The notes under the pieces were generated by a model. It was not told the origin of the DNA. It made no database searches and saw only the letters and a list, made by a program, of their open reading frames with translations. Below are positions 17,314 to 26,873 of a stretch of 64,000 nt of DNA, piece after piece. The first letter of the stretch is position 1; each line of letters begins with the position of its first letter. The position numbers and the translations under genes are program-made. This stretch comes from an uncultured Selenomonadales bacterium (GTDB lineage: Bacteria; Bacillota; Negativicutes; DSM-1736; Dendrosporobacteraceae). The DNA is taken from the NCBI GenBank assembly GCA_946407015.1, contig CAMJML010000001.1, forward strand, positions 372,001-436,000, given 5' to 3'.

Positions 17314-18192
17314 CTAATCCACATACACCGGCCGGGCGTAACAATAGTCACAGCCGGTCAAACAGGGCTTGGGCGGCCAGCCGCCTACATCGATGCTGGT
17401 GGTACAGCCGCATTGGGGACGGCGCCGCGGCTCTGTGCAATCGACCGGGAGCTTATCGTCATGCAGTTGCTGCAGCAGCTTACCATCGATACAGCGGCTG
17501 TCGGCAAAGCCGGCTACACAGCAAGCCGCCAGCGTGATCGAGAGTTTCTGTTCCAGCGCTTTGAGCTGGTGTTCAATAGCGGTCCGCTCAGCAGCAGAAG
17601 GGGAGAGCAACGTGCAGCCCAGCTGCCGGAAACGCCGGCTGACCTTGGTATAGCCGGTTTCGGCAAAGCTAAAGCAAAAAGAACGAATCCCATAACCTGC
17701 CGCTTGCTCAACAATCACTGGCAGCAGGGGAAGATTGGAAAACCGCTGTTTCCGGCTGTCCAATCCGGTCACGAGCGGGTCGATTCTGACCTTAAGCCGC
17801 TCCGGCTTGCCGACCAATTCAACGACTTTGGGCAAGAAGGCTAAAGCCTGTTCAAAAGGCGGAGCCTGGGGTTCAAGGTTCAAAGGCTTGCCATTGGCTT
17901 TCAGACCAACCGGCCGGCCGCCAAAACCGGTAATGGTTATCTGAGCAAATAATTGGATGCGCTGTTTTTGCAGCTGCAGTAATGTATCATAAAGTGGCTG
18001 GGTGAATAAAGACTGCGGGTGTTTGGTCCATAACACCACACTATGGAGGTGCAGGCCTTTGGCCAAACGCTTTTCAATTTCAGTGATAAGCTCACGTGGA
18101 TAATATTTCGGCATATCGGTCATGCGTGAAGCGCTGAGAACAACGGCAGGTCTACTAACCTGCTCAAACGGCAGGCCATCAAACAGGGTCAT
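17314..18192 (-). CDS. DUF1848 family protein
   Basis: A 292-residue protein with the ASRMTDMPKYYP opening of the DUF1848 family, the barrel-like pattern VVLWTKHPQSLF and QITITGFGG, and a C-terminal cysteine cluster (CGCTTSIDVGG, CLTGCDYCYA) that resembles an iron-sulfur ligand set. The family is distantly related in pattern to spore photoproduct lyase and radical SAM proteins; no reaction is established. It reads directly after the chemoreceptor gene (3-base gap), so the two are probably co-transcribed, which may be coincidence. Confidence 0.82.
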   Translation of the reverse strand: MTLFDGLPFEQVSRPAVVLSASRMTDMPKYYPRELITEIEKRLAKGLHLHSVVLWTKHPQSLFTQPLYDTLLQLQKQRIQLFAQITITGFGGRPVGLKANGKPLNLEPQAPPFEQALAFLPKVVELVGKPERLKVRIDPLVTGLDSRKQRFSNLPLLPVIVEQAAGYGIRSFCFSFAETGYTKVSRRFRQLGCTLLSPSAAERTAIEHQLKALEQKLSITLAACCVAGFADSRCIDGKLLQQLHDDKLPVDCTEPRRRPQCGCTTSIDVGGWPPKPCLTGCDYCYARPVYVD

Positions 18193-18195
18193 GGA

Positions 18196-19059
18196 TTAAA
18201 AACTACAGGAGACTTCATTGCATTTTTCATCCGCATTCAACTCGGCAGCCAATTTAGCGAGCTTGGCGGACATTTCTAAAAGCTCCTGGCTTTGGCCGGT
18301 CAGCTTTTCGATGGTGCTGGCCTGGTGTTGATTGACAGAATCGATTTGCGTAATTTCATGCGTGATTTTCTGGATGGATTCACTGATGCATTTCAGTGTG
18401 GACGTAATCTGCGTCGCCGAACTCGAACTGTTGACAGCCAGCTTGCGGACTTCTTCGGCAACGACACCAAATCCGCGGCCATGCTCACCGACCCGCGCAG
18501 CTTCAATGGCGGCATTGAGGCCTAGCAGGTTGGTCTGGCTGGCTACATTTTTGATAAAACTGATGACCGAGTCGGTTTCTCCGACCTCTTTATTGGCCTG
18601 GATAGCCAGTTCTTTTAGATGCTGACCGCTGGCAGCCAGTTCTTCAGCCTGGGCTAAGATGGACTGCAGGGCGGAGGACAGGACATTGGCCGAATTGGAC
18701 AGGTGGCCGGCCGCATCCTGCAGAACTTCCTTACGTTCCAGCGATTCATGCACAGCAACAGCACCGAGAATTTTTCCGTTGTTATCCATAATCGGCATGC
18801 TGATAGCAATATAAGGGATCCCGTAAACTTCTTTGGCCACTTCAACCACAACCCGGCGCTTTTTCTGCATCGCTTGCTGAACGGCTGCACCAGGCTTTAT
18901 TTTCTCGCCGGCAACAACCTGCCCTTTTAACTCAGGAATGGAATAGGAAACCAGCCATTTTTCCGGATCGCTTACGACCATGCCGACTTTACCGCTCAGC
19001 AGTTGGGGCACATATTTAGCAACTTGTACGAATGAGTCCAATAATGTTACTTCTCCCAT
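18196..19059 (-). CDS. Soluble methyl-accepting chemotaxis protein
   Basis: About 287 residues without a membrane segment. The N-terminal part (about 1-125) is a small sensor domain ending in [25 protein letters not shown], like the single-Cache/sCache fold but cytoplasmic here. Then a short methyl-accepting signalling domain with the hairpin tip [20 protein letters not shown] and [13 protein letters not shown]. It would signal through CheA/CheW in a cytoplasmic array. The ATG at 19059 is preferred: AAAGGA lies about 11 nt upstream, whereas the ATG at 19071 is too close to it. Ligand unknown. Confidence 0.88.
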   Translation of the reverse strand: MGEVTLLDSFVQVAKYVPQLLSGKVGMVVSDPEKWLVSYSIPELKGQVVAGEKIKPGAAVQQAMQKKRRVVVEVAKEVYGIPYIAISMPIMDNNGKILGAVAVHESLERKEVLQDAAGHLSNSANVLSSALQSILAQAEELAASGQHLKELAIQANKEVGETDSVISFIKNVASQTNLLGLNAAIEAARVGEHGRGFGVVAEEVRKLAVNSSSSATQITSTLKCISESIQKITHEITQIDSVNQHQASTIEKLTGQSQELLEMSAKLAKLAAELNADEKCNEVSCSF

Positions 19060-19221
19060 TGCAATACACATCCTTTAAATGTTCTCTATAGATACTGTAT
19101 AACATTCGCTATCAGCCTAGGTATACCCTCCATTTTAGTAAGAATTTTGAAAAAAATTCCATCCGTATCCAGCCGGCCGGATTGTCCATGAAGACTGGCC
19201 GCAGCCTGTTGGGAGGAGTAT

Positions 19222-19250
19222 TAGGCGAATGCTGCCGGACATGATATAAT
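19222..19250 (+). promoter_or_regulatory. Candidate extended -10 promoter for the radical SAM gene
   Basis: TGATATAAT (TG at 19242-19243, TATAAT 19245-19250) is an extended -10 element; the -35 is weak. The leader to the start codon is about 95 nt. Confidence 0.45.
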
Positions 19251-19350
19251 GACATCGATAGGCCATGCCAAGACGGGGTGGCTTTTTAGACTGTTGGCCA
19301 TGTCTCAAGTGGAGAAGCTGACAGGACTGTTTGATTGATGGAGTGATGAA

Positions 19351-20595
19351 ATGTTAACAGCGTTGTATGCTGACCATAGCGGAGAAATCTATGATGCGCC
19401 TGGCTGTCAGGCGGTGGGACGAGTCGGTGATGAAGCGGTTGTTCTGTCTTTAGAAGAGATGATTCCCCTTCCGGAAGGGACGGACCTTATGTATCTGCCG
19501 GGACGGAAGGCGATTGGTGCCGAACAGGGCTGTATTTCACCCTTGGGCGGGAATTTGCTGGCAGTAGCGGCCGTGTTGCCGGTTGGTTATACCCGCACTC
19601 ATTTGCCTGCCTTTGCTAGAATGCCTGCCGCTCCGGTGCTGCCTTTATACGGCTATGCGGCTGTGGCGTTCTACCGGGACCAGCTTTATGTGGCGGCTGT
19701 TCCTAGTGACGATAATGCCAAATGGCACCCCTATCATTACAACACGCCGGAACTAAAGAAACTGGTGGCCAAAGTCAAAAGAGATTTACGCGGCAATCGC
19801 ATTGTCGAGCAGGTGGCGCATTGCTCACTGAAATGGCATTGCTGCACGGCCCAGAACTTGTTTTACCGCCGTTGGGAGGCCGGTATTCCGACTTCTCCCG
19901 CCTGTAATGCCAACTGTTTTGGCTGTATTTCGCTGCAACCGTCGGAATGTTGTCCGTCGCCTCAGACCCGGATTGATTTTACCCCGACAGCCGACGAAAT
20001 AGCTGCGGTAGGCGTTTACCATTTGAGCCAGGCTCCTGACGCGATTATCAGTTTTGGACAAGGCTGCGAGGGCGAGCCTTCTCTGGCCTATGAAGCCATT
20101 GCGGCCGGAATCCGGCTCATCCGGGCCCAGACCGGCCGGGGACAGATCAATATCAATACCAATGGGGGCTACACCCGCGGGATCAAGCCGATCGTAGATG
20201 CCGGACTGGATACGATGAGGGTCAGCATTATCAGCGCCCGTCCCGAGGCTTATCAAGCTTACTATCGCGGCAATTACAGCCTGGAAGACGTTAAAGCCTC
20301 GATTGCCTATGCCAAAGCCAAAGGGGTGTATGTGTCGCTCAACATGCTGTCTTTCCCCGGACTGAACGACCGGCCTGAGGAAATCTCGGCCTGGCTGGAT
20401 TTCCTAGCCGAAACCAAGGTGGATATGATTCAATTGCGCAATCTCAATGTTGATCCGGACGCTTTTTTGGCGGTTATGCCGCCTCAAGAGCAGAAGCCCG
20501 CCGGAGTCCGCAATTTTTTGACCAGGCTGCGGGACAAATTTCCTGAACTTACCATTGGGAGTTTTAGCCACTATGTAGCAAAAAGTGGGGAATAA
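19351..20595 (+). CDS. Radical SAM protein of unknown substrate
   Basis: A 414-residue protein. About 180 N-terminal residues precede the radical SAM core, whose cluster motif is CNANCFGC (C185, C189, C192), followed by ISFGQGCEGEPSL, ININTNGGYTRG and VSLNMLSFPGLNDR. These bind S-adenosylmethionine and a [4Fe-4S] cluster. The core resembles PflA/MoaA-like enzymes, but the N-terminal part is not recognised and no substrate protein or peptide is adjacent. Monocistronic before rpmE. GGAGTGA ribosome site. Confidence 0.85.
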   Translation: MLTALYADHSGEIYDAPGCQAVGRVGDEAVVLSLEEMIPLPEGTDLMYLPGRKAIGAEQGCISPLGGNLLAVAAVLPVGYTRTHLPAFARMPAAPVLPLYGYAAVAFYRDQLYVAAVPSDDNAKWHPYHYNTPELKKLVAKVKRDLRGNRIVEQVAHCSLKWHCCTAQNLFYRRWEAGIPTSPACNANCFGCISLQPSECCPSPQTRIDFTPTADEIAAVGVYHLSQAPDAIISFGQGCEGEPSLAYEAIAAGIRLIRAQTGRGQININTNGGYTRGIKPIVDAGLDTMRVSIISARPEAYQAYYRGNYSLEDVKASIAYAKAKGVYVSLNMLSFPGLNDRPEEISAWLDFLAETKVDMIQLRNLNVDPDAFLAVMPPQEQKPAGVRNFLTRLRDKFPELTIGSFSHYVAKSGE

Positions 20596-20598
20596 TTG

Positions 20599-20627
20599 TT
20601 GCGCAACCTATTACGGTATGCTATAAT
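20599..20627 (+). promoter_or_regulatory. Promoter of rpmE
   Basis: TTGCGC (20599-20604), 17 bp, perfect TATAAT (20622-20627). Confidence 0.65.
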
Positions 20628-20722
20628 TGTCTGGTAATAAACCGAAGTGGCTTTATCTAATGCCCGAGGCATTTAGCGATATCAAAACCCTGCTGCTCGG
20701 GGTACAAAGTGAGGTGCAAGCA

Positions 20723-20920
20723 ATGAAAGAGAAAATCCATCCTGCTTATAACGAAGCAAAAGTAATTTGCGGTTGTGGCAACACTTTTACTACCGGTTCG
20801 ATTAAAAAAGAACTGCGTGTAGACGTATGCTCCAAATGTCATCCGTTCTTTACTGGCCAGCAACGTAACATTACAGCCGGCGGACGTATTGAGAAATTCA
20901 ATAAGCGTTACAGTAAATAA
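20723..20920 (+). CDS. rpmE: 50S ribosomal protein L31
   Basis: A 65-residue L31 of the zinc-binding (C+) type: the Cys pairs CGC and CSKC are present in [13 protein letters not shown] and [16 protein letters not shown] 20723 with GAGGTG upstream; longer in-frame starts add a non-homologous N terminus. A hairpin (AGCAGAGCA/TGCTCTGCT) follows the gene. The order rpmE-DUF1385-prfA-prmC is conserved in Firmicutes. Confidence 0.96.
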   Translation: MKEKIHPAYNEAKVICGCGNTFTTGSIKKELRVDVCSKCHPFFTGQQRNITAGGRIEKFNKRYSK

Positions 20921-20978
20921 GGTAAATGGGCAGCAGAGCAGCAATGCTCTGCTTCATTTATAGTGAGCCATTCTTGAA

Positions 20979-21091
20979 CCACAGGGTACACAAAGTACGC
21001 AGGGAACGTTGAGATGCTATTATTTGGGCGGTCAAACCGTGCCCGTATGATCCTTCGTGACTTCTCGGTGTACTCGGTGAACTTTGTGGTT
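20979..21091. repeat. Dispersed inverted-repeat element, copy 1
   Basis: The left end reads ACCACAGGGTACACAAAGTA and the right end is an approximate inverted copy ending in ACTTTGTGGTTAA. The ends resemble those of the elements at 22017, 29407 and 29670. No open reading frame is inside. Confidence 0.55.
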
Positions 21092-21125
21092 AATTTGTAT
21101 TTGTCAGGATAAGGGAGGGAATACC

Positions 21126-22004
21126 GTGAAACCAAAAGCAAATATTGGCGGGCAGGCTGTCATTGAAGGTGTCATGATGCGCGGCCCCGGTTATATTGCC
21201 ACAGCAGTGCGCGAACCATCGGGAAGCATCAATGTCAAAAAAGAAAAACTGTCCTCGATTACCGAGCGGTATCCAATCCTTAAAAAGCCGATGCTGCGCG
21301 GAGTGGTCGCGCTGGCTGAATCCCTCATTCACGGTCTTAAAGCCTTGTCTTTTTCGGCTCAGGCTGCCGGTGATGAAGGGGAGGAACTGTCTGATAAGGA
21401 AATCGCCATGACCATGGTGTTTTCATTGGGATTGGCCATTTTATTGTTTGTGATTATTCCGACTTATGCGGCAAAATATATTCATAGTGCCATCACCGAT
21501 GCCCGGCTGCTCAATCTGGCCGAAGGCGTGCTCCGGATGGGAATCTTTTTCGCCTATATCTATGCCATTTCCCGGATGAAAGATATTCAGCGGGTGTTCG
21601 AATACCATGGTGCCGAGCACAAGACCATCCATGCTTATGAAGCCGGGCTGCCGCTTACCGTGGACAACATCCGCGGCTTCAGTACCCTGCATCCCCGCTG
21701 CGGTACCGCCTTTTTGCTCATTGTGATGGTCGTCAGTATCATTATGTTTGCCTTTTTGGGCTGGCCGGATTTGTGGCTCAGAATTGTATCGCGGATTATT
21801 TTAATGCCGGTTGTTGCCGGAATTTCCTATGAGATTATCCGCTTTGCCGGCCGCAGCGACAACAGTGTGGTCAAAACCATGATGTTGCCAGGCCTCTGGC
21901 TGCAAAAGCTAACCACCCGGGAACCCAGTGACGATCAGATCGAAGTGGCCATCCGGGCACTGGAGGAAGTCCGCCCCGAAGAACCAGTCCCGGCCGAAGC
22001 TTAG
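21126..22004 (+). CDS. DUF1385 membrane protein
   Basis: A 292-residue protein with the IGGQAVIEGVMMRGP opening diagnostic of DUF1385, several membrane helices (MTMVFSLGLAILLFVIIPTY and neighbours) and the conserved block EYHGAEHKTIHAYE, followed by STLHPRCGTAFLL. Histidines and a cysteine in these blocks suggest a metal site, but no function is established. GTG 21126 follows GGGAGG by 7 nt. Located between rpmE and prfA as in many Firmicutes, which suggests a role linked to translation or the envelope only by position. Confidence 0.85.
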   Translation: MKPKANIGGQAVIEGVMMRGPGYIATAVREPSGSINVKKEKLSSITERYPILKKPMLRGVVALAESLIHGLKALSFSAQAAGDEGEELSDKEIAMTMVFSLGLAILLFVIIPTYAAKYIHSAITDARLLNLAEGVLRMGIFFAYIYAISRMKDIQRVFEYHGAEHKTIHAYEAGLPLTVDNIRGFSTLHPRCGTAFLLIVMVVSIIMFAFLGWPDLWLRIVSRIILMPVVAGISYEIIRFAGRSDNSVVKTMMLPGLWLQKLTTREPSDDQIEVAIRALEEVRPEEPVPAEA

Positions 22005-22016
22005 GGATAACGATGT

Positions 22017-22129
22017 TAAACCGCAGAGTACGCAGAGAGCGCAGAGGAAAAGATGAAAACTCTAAGCGCGATCATGTCGCGCTTCCTGCGTATCCACTCT
22101 GCGTCCTTTGCGTACTCTGCGGTTAATTA
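22017..22129. repeat. Dispersed inverted-repeat element, copy 2
   Basis: Ends AACCGCAGAGTACGCAGAGA and, inverted, TTTGCGTACTCTGCGGTTAA. The centre holds the palindrome GCGCGATCATGTCGCGC. The best-preserved copy in the window; it fills the gap between the DUF1385 gene and prfA. Confidence 0.75.
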
Positions 22130-22167
22130 AGGTCTCTCTGTTTTATTTTTGTGATGAGGTGAAGTTT

Positions 22168-23235
22168 GTGCTTGATAAATTGCAGGCCATTGAAGATAAA
22201 TACTTGGAACTGGAATCATTGATCAGTGACCCGTCTGTGATGGCGGATATGAAGGAATGGCAGAAATACACCCGTGAACATGCCAAGCTGTCTGACATTG
22301 TAGCCAAGTTCCGGGAATATAAACAGGTTCAGCAGGCTTTGGAAGAAGCCCGTGAAATGCTGAAGGAAAAGCTGGATGACGATTTTCGTGACATGGTGGA
22401 AGCCGAATTTGCGGAAATGAAAGAAAAGAATGCCAAGCTGGAAGAAGAGTTACCAATTCTGCTGCTGCCTAAAGATCCAAATGATGATAAAAGCGTCATT
22501 GTTGAAATTCGCGGCGGTGCCGGTGGTGATGAAGCGGCATTGTTTGCCGGGGATTTATTCCGGATGTATACCCGCTATGCTGAAAACCAAGGCTGGCGTA
22601 CCGAACTGCTGGATTCCAACCCCACGGAGTTGGGTGGCTTCAAGGAAGTCGTTTTTGTCATTGATGGATATGGCGCATATAGCAAACTAAAATATGAAAG
22701 CGGTGTTCACCGGGTTCAGCGGGTTCCGACCACTGAATCAAGCGGCCGGATTCATACCTCAACCGTAACCGTCGCCGTATTGCCGGAAGCGGAAGAAGTC
22801 GATGTAACTGTCAACCAAAACGATCTGCGAATTGATACCTACTGTGCCAGCGGCGCTGGCGGTCAGCATGTCAATAAAACCGAATCGGCTGTGCGGATTA
22901 CCCATTTGCCGACCGGGGTGGTTGTCCAGTGTCAGGATGAAAAGTCACAGTTGAAAAACCGTGATAAAGCCATGCGGGTTTTGCGGGCTAAGCTCTTAGA
23001 ACTGGCGCAGGAAGAACAGCGGGCCGAAGTGGCTGAAAACCGCAAAAGCCAGGTCGGCACAGGCGATCGCAGTGAGCGGATCCGGACCTATAACTTCCCA
23101 CAAGGCCGGGTAACCGACCACCGGGTGGGAATTACCTTGCATAAACTGGATTTCGTACTCAATGGCGATATTGAAGAACTCATTACCGCCTTGGTTACAG
23201 CGGATCAAAGCGAAAAATTAAAACAGGTTGAATAA
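22168..23235 (+). CDS. prfA: Peptide chain release factor 1
   Basis: A 356-residue class I release factor recognising UAA and UAG. It has the catalytic GGQ in [14 protein letters not shown] and the codon-recognition PxT-type loop region ([14 protein letters not shown]). GTG 22168 with GAGGTG 7 nt before it; the longer frame starting at 22108 runs through the repeat. The next gene, prmC, methylates the GGQ glutamine of this protein. Confidence 0.96.
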   Translation: MLDKLQAIEDKYLELESLISDPSVMADMKEWQKYTREHAKLSDIVAKFREYKQVQQALEEAREMLKEKLDDDFRDMVEAEFAEMKEKNAKLEEELPILLLPKDPNDDKSVIVEIRGGAGGDEAALFAGDLFRMYTRYAENQGWRTELLDSNPTELGGFKEVVFVIDGYGAYSKLKYESGVHRVQRVPTTESSGRIHTSTVTVAVLPEAEEVDVTVNQNDLRIDTYCASGAGGQHVNKTESAVRITHLPTGVVVQCQDEKSQLKNRDKAMRVLRAKLLELAQEEQRAEVAENRKSQVGTGDRSERIRTYNFPQGRVTDHRVGITLHKLDFVLNGDIEELITALVTADQSEKLKQVE

Positions 23236-23236
23236 T

Positions 23237-24142
23237 ATGAGTAAAACCAATGAACCATGGACGATTGGCAGTATTTTAAAATGGACCGGGCAGTACTTTG
23301 CTGAAAAGGGCGTGGAGAATCCACGCCTTGATGCCGAAGTACTGCTTTCCCATATCCTGGATCGGGAGCGGATTCAACTCTATGTCAATTTTGATCAGCC
23401 GCTGCAGCCGCAGGAACTGACCGCTTTTCGCGAAGCAGTCAAGAAACGGGTTGCCCGTATGCCGGTTGCTTATATTACCGGGCATAAAGAGTTTATGGGC
23501 CTGGATTTCCGGGTGGCTCCGGCGGTGCTCATTCCCCGGCCGGATACCGAGATTTTGGTTGAAGCTGTCCTGCAGAAGCTGCAGGGAGTTTCGCCGGTAC
23601 AAGTACTGGATCTTGGTACCGGCAGCGGTGCCATTATTGTTTCGCTGGTAGCCAATTTGCCGGCAGCCCAAGGGATAGCGGTCGATATTTCCGAAGAGGC
23701 TTTGGCCATTGCCCGGAGTAATGCCGAAAAACATCAGGTTGAGAGCAGGCTGACATTTTACCGGGGTGATCTCTATCAGCCTGTAACCGGCCATACCTTT
23801 GATGCTATTGTCTCAAATCCTCCGTATATTCCGGATATGGATATCCGGGAACTGACTCCGGAGGTGCGGCAGGAACCACGGCTGGCTTTAGCCGGTGGGC
23901 CTGACGGATTGGATTTTTATCGCCGGATTGTTCATGAGGCGGATGCTTATTTGAAGCCAGGCGGCTTTGTGGCCGTGGAAGTGGGCATCCATCAAGCCCA
24001 GGCTGTCGCGGCGCTGGCCCAGGACAAGCCCGGGCTGACCTTTGAAAGCATGATCAAAGACTATGGTGGAATCGAGCGAGTCGTGATTTTTACCAAAAGT
24101 CAGGAGGTACATCGTGCAGACTCAATATTATCATGTGAATAG
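23237..24142 (+). CDS. prmC: Release factor glutamine methyltransferase
   Basis: A 301-residue SAM-dependent methyltransferase that modifies the GGQ glutamine of release factors. The SAM-binding loop is VLDLGTGSGAIIVSL and the catalytic motif is SNPPYIPD (NPPY). The N-terminal helical domain (TIGSILKWTGQYFAEKGVEN) that positions the factor is present. ATG 23237 directly after the prfA stop. The 3' end overlaps tsaC by 29 bases. Confidence 0.95.
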   Translation: MSKTNEPWTIGSILKWTGQYFAEKGVENPRLDAEVLLSHILDRERIQLYVNFDQPLQPQELTAFREAVKKRVARMPVAYITGHKEFMGLDFRVAPAVLIPRPDTEILVEAVLQKLQGVSPVQVLDLGTGSGAIIVSLVANLPAAQGIAVDISEEALAIARSNAEKHQVESRLTFYRGDLYQPVTGHTFDAIVSNPPYIPDMDIRELTPEVRQEPRLALAGGPDGLDFYRRIVHEADAYLKPGGFVAVEVGIHQAQAVAALAQDKPGLTFESMIKDYGGIERVVIFTKSQEVHRADSILSCE

Positions 24143-25160
24143 GGAAACTCCTGATACCGGAGTACTAACCCAGGCGGCCAGGATTCTGCAGCAAGGAGGC
24201 CTGGTAGCCTTTCCGACCGAAACAGTCTATGGTCTGGGGGCCAATGGGCTGGATGCCCAAGCGGTGGCTGGAATTTATCAGGCCAAAGGGCGTCCATCTG
24301 ACAATCCGTTGATTTTACATATTGCCGACCGGTGCGAACTGGACAGACTGGCCCGTTCGGTACCGGCTAACGCCGAAGTCCTGATAAAGAAGTTTTGGCC
24401 AGGCCCTCTGACTCTGGTATTGGAGCGGACTGCGTGTGTTCCGGACGCCGTAACCGGTGGTTTGGATACGGTAGCCATCCGGATGCCCAACTCTGCGGTG
24501 GCCAGAGAATTAATCCGTTTGGCCGGAGTGCCGCTGGCTGCTCCCAGTGCCAATACTTCAGGGCGGCCAAGTCCGACCACGGCTCAGGCTGTACTGGCGG
24601 ATTTGTCCGGACGAATTGATGCAATTTTGGATGCCGGTCCTTCCAACATCGGGGTTGAATCGACCGTGATTGACTGTACCACGCCGGTGCCGACCTTGCT
24701 GCGGCCAGGCGGCGTTACGCTGGAAATGCTGTTGGACGTGTTGGGGGAAGTAGAAGTGGATCCTGCTTTGAGCAGTGGAAAAACAGTACCCAGATCGCCG
24801 GGGATGAAATACACCCATTATGCGCCCCGTGCACCGCTCCTGTTGCTGGAGGGCGACAGCCGGACACTGGTGTCAAGACTGTCTCAGGAGATCAGCACCG
24901 CAATGGCTGCCGGAAAAAAGGTAGGGGCTGTGGTGAGCCGTGAAACTGCCGCTAAGCTGCCTCTAGAGGTCATTGCCGCTATTTATGGCAGTCAGGGCTG
25001 TCCGGCCGAGATTGCCGCCAATTTATATGGTGCGCTCCGCTATTTTGACGAGCATCCGGTTGATGTGATTTATGCCGAAGGAATCAGCGAATCCGGCCTG
25101 GGGCTGGCGGTGATGAACCGCTTGCGCAAAGCCAGTGGTTATCAAATTATAAAGGTTTAG
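24114..25160 (+). CDS. ywlC: L-threonylcarbamoyladenylate synthase (Sua5 type)
   Basis: A 348-residue Sua5-type enzyme that makes threonylcarbamoyl-AMP from threonine, bicarbonate and ATP for the t6A37 modification of tRNAs. The YrdC domain carries FPTETVYGLGANGLDAQ and KGRPSDNPLILHIA, followed by PSANTSGRPSPTTA; the C-terminal Sua5 domain begins after SPGMKYTHYAPRAPL. GTG 24114 with AGGAGGT 5 nt upstream, inside prmC. Gene order as in Bacillus ywlC. Confidence 0.94.
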   Translation: MQTQYYHVNRETPDTGVLTQAARILQQGGLVAFPTETVYGLGANGLDAQAVAGIYQAKGRPSDNPLILHIADRCELDRLARSVPANAEVLIKKFWPGPLTLVLERTACVPDAVTGGLDTVAIRMPNSAVARELIRLAGVPLAAPSANTSGRPSPTTAQAVLADLSGRIDAILDAGPSNIGVESTVIDCTTPVPTLLRPGGVTLEMLLDVLGEVEVDPALSSGKTVPRSPGMKYTHYAPRAPLLLLEGDSRTLVSRLSQEISTAMAAGKKVGAVVSRETAAKLPLEVIAAIYGSQGCPAEIAANLYGALRYFDEHPVDVIYAEGISESGLGLAVMNRLRKASGYQIIKV

Positions 25161-25207
25161 GTCGATGTATATCCCTTTCACTCCGTTCATATACATTAGG
25201 AGCGGAG

Positions 25208-25816
25208 GTGAGGGGATTGGGTGGATTGGAGTTATTGGTGCTGAGTGTTGCTTTAGGGACGGATTTGTTTTCGGTAGCGATTCCCATCGGGATGAATCGA
25301 GTGCGGCTGCGGATTATTCTTCGGGCAGCCGTTGTTTTTGCCGTTTTTCATATTATTATGATTTTAGCTGGGTATCATATGGGCCATTGGCTGGGAACTG
25401 TTGTTGAACATGTTGGCAGTTATCACAGTGACTGTCCGGTTATCTTGATGGAGAATTGGGCCGGGATCTTGGGAGCGCTGGTGCTCATCGGCCTGGGCGT
25501 TCATATGATCAAGGAGAATGTGACCGGCGGCGCAGCTGATGATACCAAAACACATCCGCTGAAAGGGGCAGCGTTGCTCATTCTGGCGGCCAGTGTCAGC
25601 GTCGATGCCTTGGCAGCCGGCTTTAGCCTCGGCATGATGGATGTCGACCTGTTGAAATTAAGTATTATCTTAGGGACTGTGATTTTTGCGATTGCCATTG
25701 TAGGATTGGCCGTGGGACGCCGGGCCAGCCGCTATTTGGGGCAGCGGTCGGAATTGATCGGCGGAGCGGTGCTGATTTTCCTGGGGCTGCATGTTTTGTG
25801 GCATATGTTAACATAA
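25208..25816 (+). CDS. mntP: Putative manganese efflux pump MntP
   Basis: A 202-residue protein with six predicted membrane helices. The two repeated half-motifs with an acidic residue in the membrane (SVALGTDLFSVAIPIGM and AASVSVDALAAGFSLGMM) are typical of MntP, which exports Mn(II). The middle of the protein (VGSYHSDCPVILMENWAG) is longer than usual and contains a Cys and His. The start is uncertain: GTG 25208 or TTG 25217; both have purine-rich sites nearby. Synteny with Bacillus ywlD supports the call. A yybP-ykoY Mn riboswitch was not seen. Confidence 0.8.
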   Translation: MRGLGGLELLVLSVALGTDLFSVAIPIGMNRVRLRIILRAAVVFAVFHIIMILAGYHMGHWLGTVVEHVGSYHSDCPVILMENWAGILGALVLIGLGVHMIKENVTGGAADDTKTHPLKGAALLILAASVSVDALAAGFSLGMMDVDLLKLSIILGTVIFAIAIVGLAVGRRASRYLGQRSELIGGAVLIFLGLHVLWHMLT

Positions 25817-25891
25817 TTCACTACAGCAACAGGAACAGCTATGATAAAATGATGGCAGTATCGGATATACTAGCTGGTGGAGGGTTTGATG

Positions 25892-26362
25892 ATGCTGCGA
25901 GTCTTATTTGTATGTACGGGCAATACCTGCCGTAGTCCAATGGCAGAAGCCTTATTAAAGGAAAAAATCCGGCAGCATGGTCTGCAGGATAAAATTCTGG
26001 TGTTGTCAGCCGGAATTGCAGCCGGAGATGAGTTTCCGGCCTCAACAGGCGCCCATGTGGCCATGCACAGCAAAGGCCTTGACCTGGCCGGACACTACTC
26101 CCGGCAGCTGCTGCCGGAGTATATTGAGGCTGCCGATGTTGTGCTGACCATGACAGCCGGTCATAAATCGGCTATTTTGGCAGCCCTTCCCGAGGCCCAA
26201 AACAAACTGTATACGCTGGCTGAATTTGCCGGTGAAGCCAGTCAGGTCGCTGATCCTTTTGGCGGGGATACGGATGTTTATTTGGCTTGCGCCGAGCAGA
26301 TTGAACAATTGCTTGAGCGAGCCTGGGGGAATTTTGTTGCGTTAGCAGGAAAAAAAGCATAA
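25892..26362 (+). CDS. ywlE: Low-molecular-weight protein-tyrosine/arginine phosphatase
   Basis: About 156 residues, with the P-loop CTGNTCRSPMAEALL (C-x5-R-S) at the N terminus and the acid-loop DPFGGDTDVY near the C terminus. In Bacillus YwlE removes phosphate from arginine in proteins, antagonising McsB. The Thr in the CTGNTCRS loop is the residue reported to favour phosphoarginine, so arginine-phosphatase activity is plausible. ATG 25892 is 7 nt after GGAGGG; ATG 25889 is an alternative. No mcsB is in the window. Confidence 0.88.
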   Translation: MLRVLFVCTGNTCRSPMAEALLKEKIRQHGLQDKILVLSAGIAAGDEFPASTGAHVAMHSKGLDLAGHYSRQLLPEYIEAADVVLTMTAGHKSAILAALPEAQNKLYTLAEFAGEASQVADPFGGDTDVYLACAEQIEQLLERAWGNFVALAGKKA

Positions 26363-26407
26363 AGAAATGAAAGTAGAAATTAGCGAATTTTTGCGGGAGG
26401 TCATTCG

Positions 26408-26845
26408 ATGTTAGTAGCAATTGGCAGTGATCATGGCGGCTTTCGCCTGAAAGAGGAAATTAAACAACTCATGACGGAAATGAACATTGAATTCCGTGAT
26501 TTTGGTACATATTCCACTGAATCGGTGGATTATCCTGAGATATCCCGCAATGTGGCCCAGTCTGTTGCCAATGGCGAATTCAGCCGGGGCATCATTATTT
26601 GCGGGACAGGCATTGGCGTTTCGATTGCCGCCAATAAGATCAAAGGCATTCGGGCTGCTTTGTGCCATGATGTGTTTTCGGCCCAGATGTCGCGTGAGCA
26701 TAATGATGCCAATATTTTAACCATGGGTGAACGGGTGATTGGTTTTGGACTGGCCCGGGCTGTTGCCGAGAAATGGCTGACCACGGAATTTGCCGGTGGG
26801 CGCCATGCACGCCGGGTCTGCCAGATTGCCGATTTAGAAGCATAA
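26408..26845 (+). CDS. rpiB: Ribose-5-phosphate isomerase B
   Basis: A 145-residue RpiB/LacAB-fold isomerase interconverting ribose-5-P and ribulose-5-P. The N terminus IGSDHGGFRLKEEI, the catalytic-cysteine loop IICGTGIGVSIAANKI and the AALCHDVFSAQMSREHNDAN segment are all present. GGGAGG ribosome site. Order as in Bacillus ywlF. Confidence 0.95.
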   Translation: MLVAIGSDHGGFRLKEEIKQLMTEMNIEFRDFGTYSTESVDYPEISRNVAQSVANGEFSRGIIICGTGIGVSIAANKIKGIRAALCHDVFSAQMSREHNDANILTMGERVIGFGLARAVAEKWLTTEFAGGRHARRVCQIADLEA

Positions 26846-26873
26846 GTTAAGGAAAAGCAGGAGGCGCTTCATC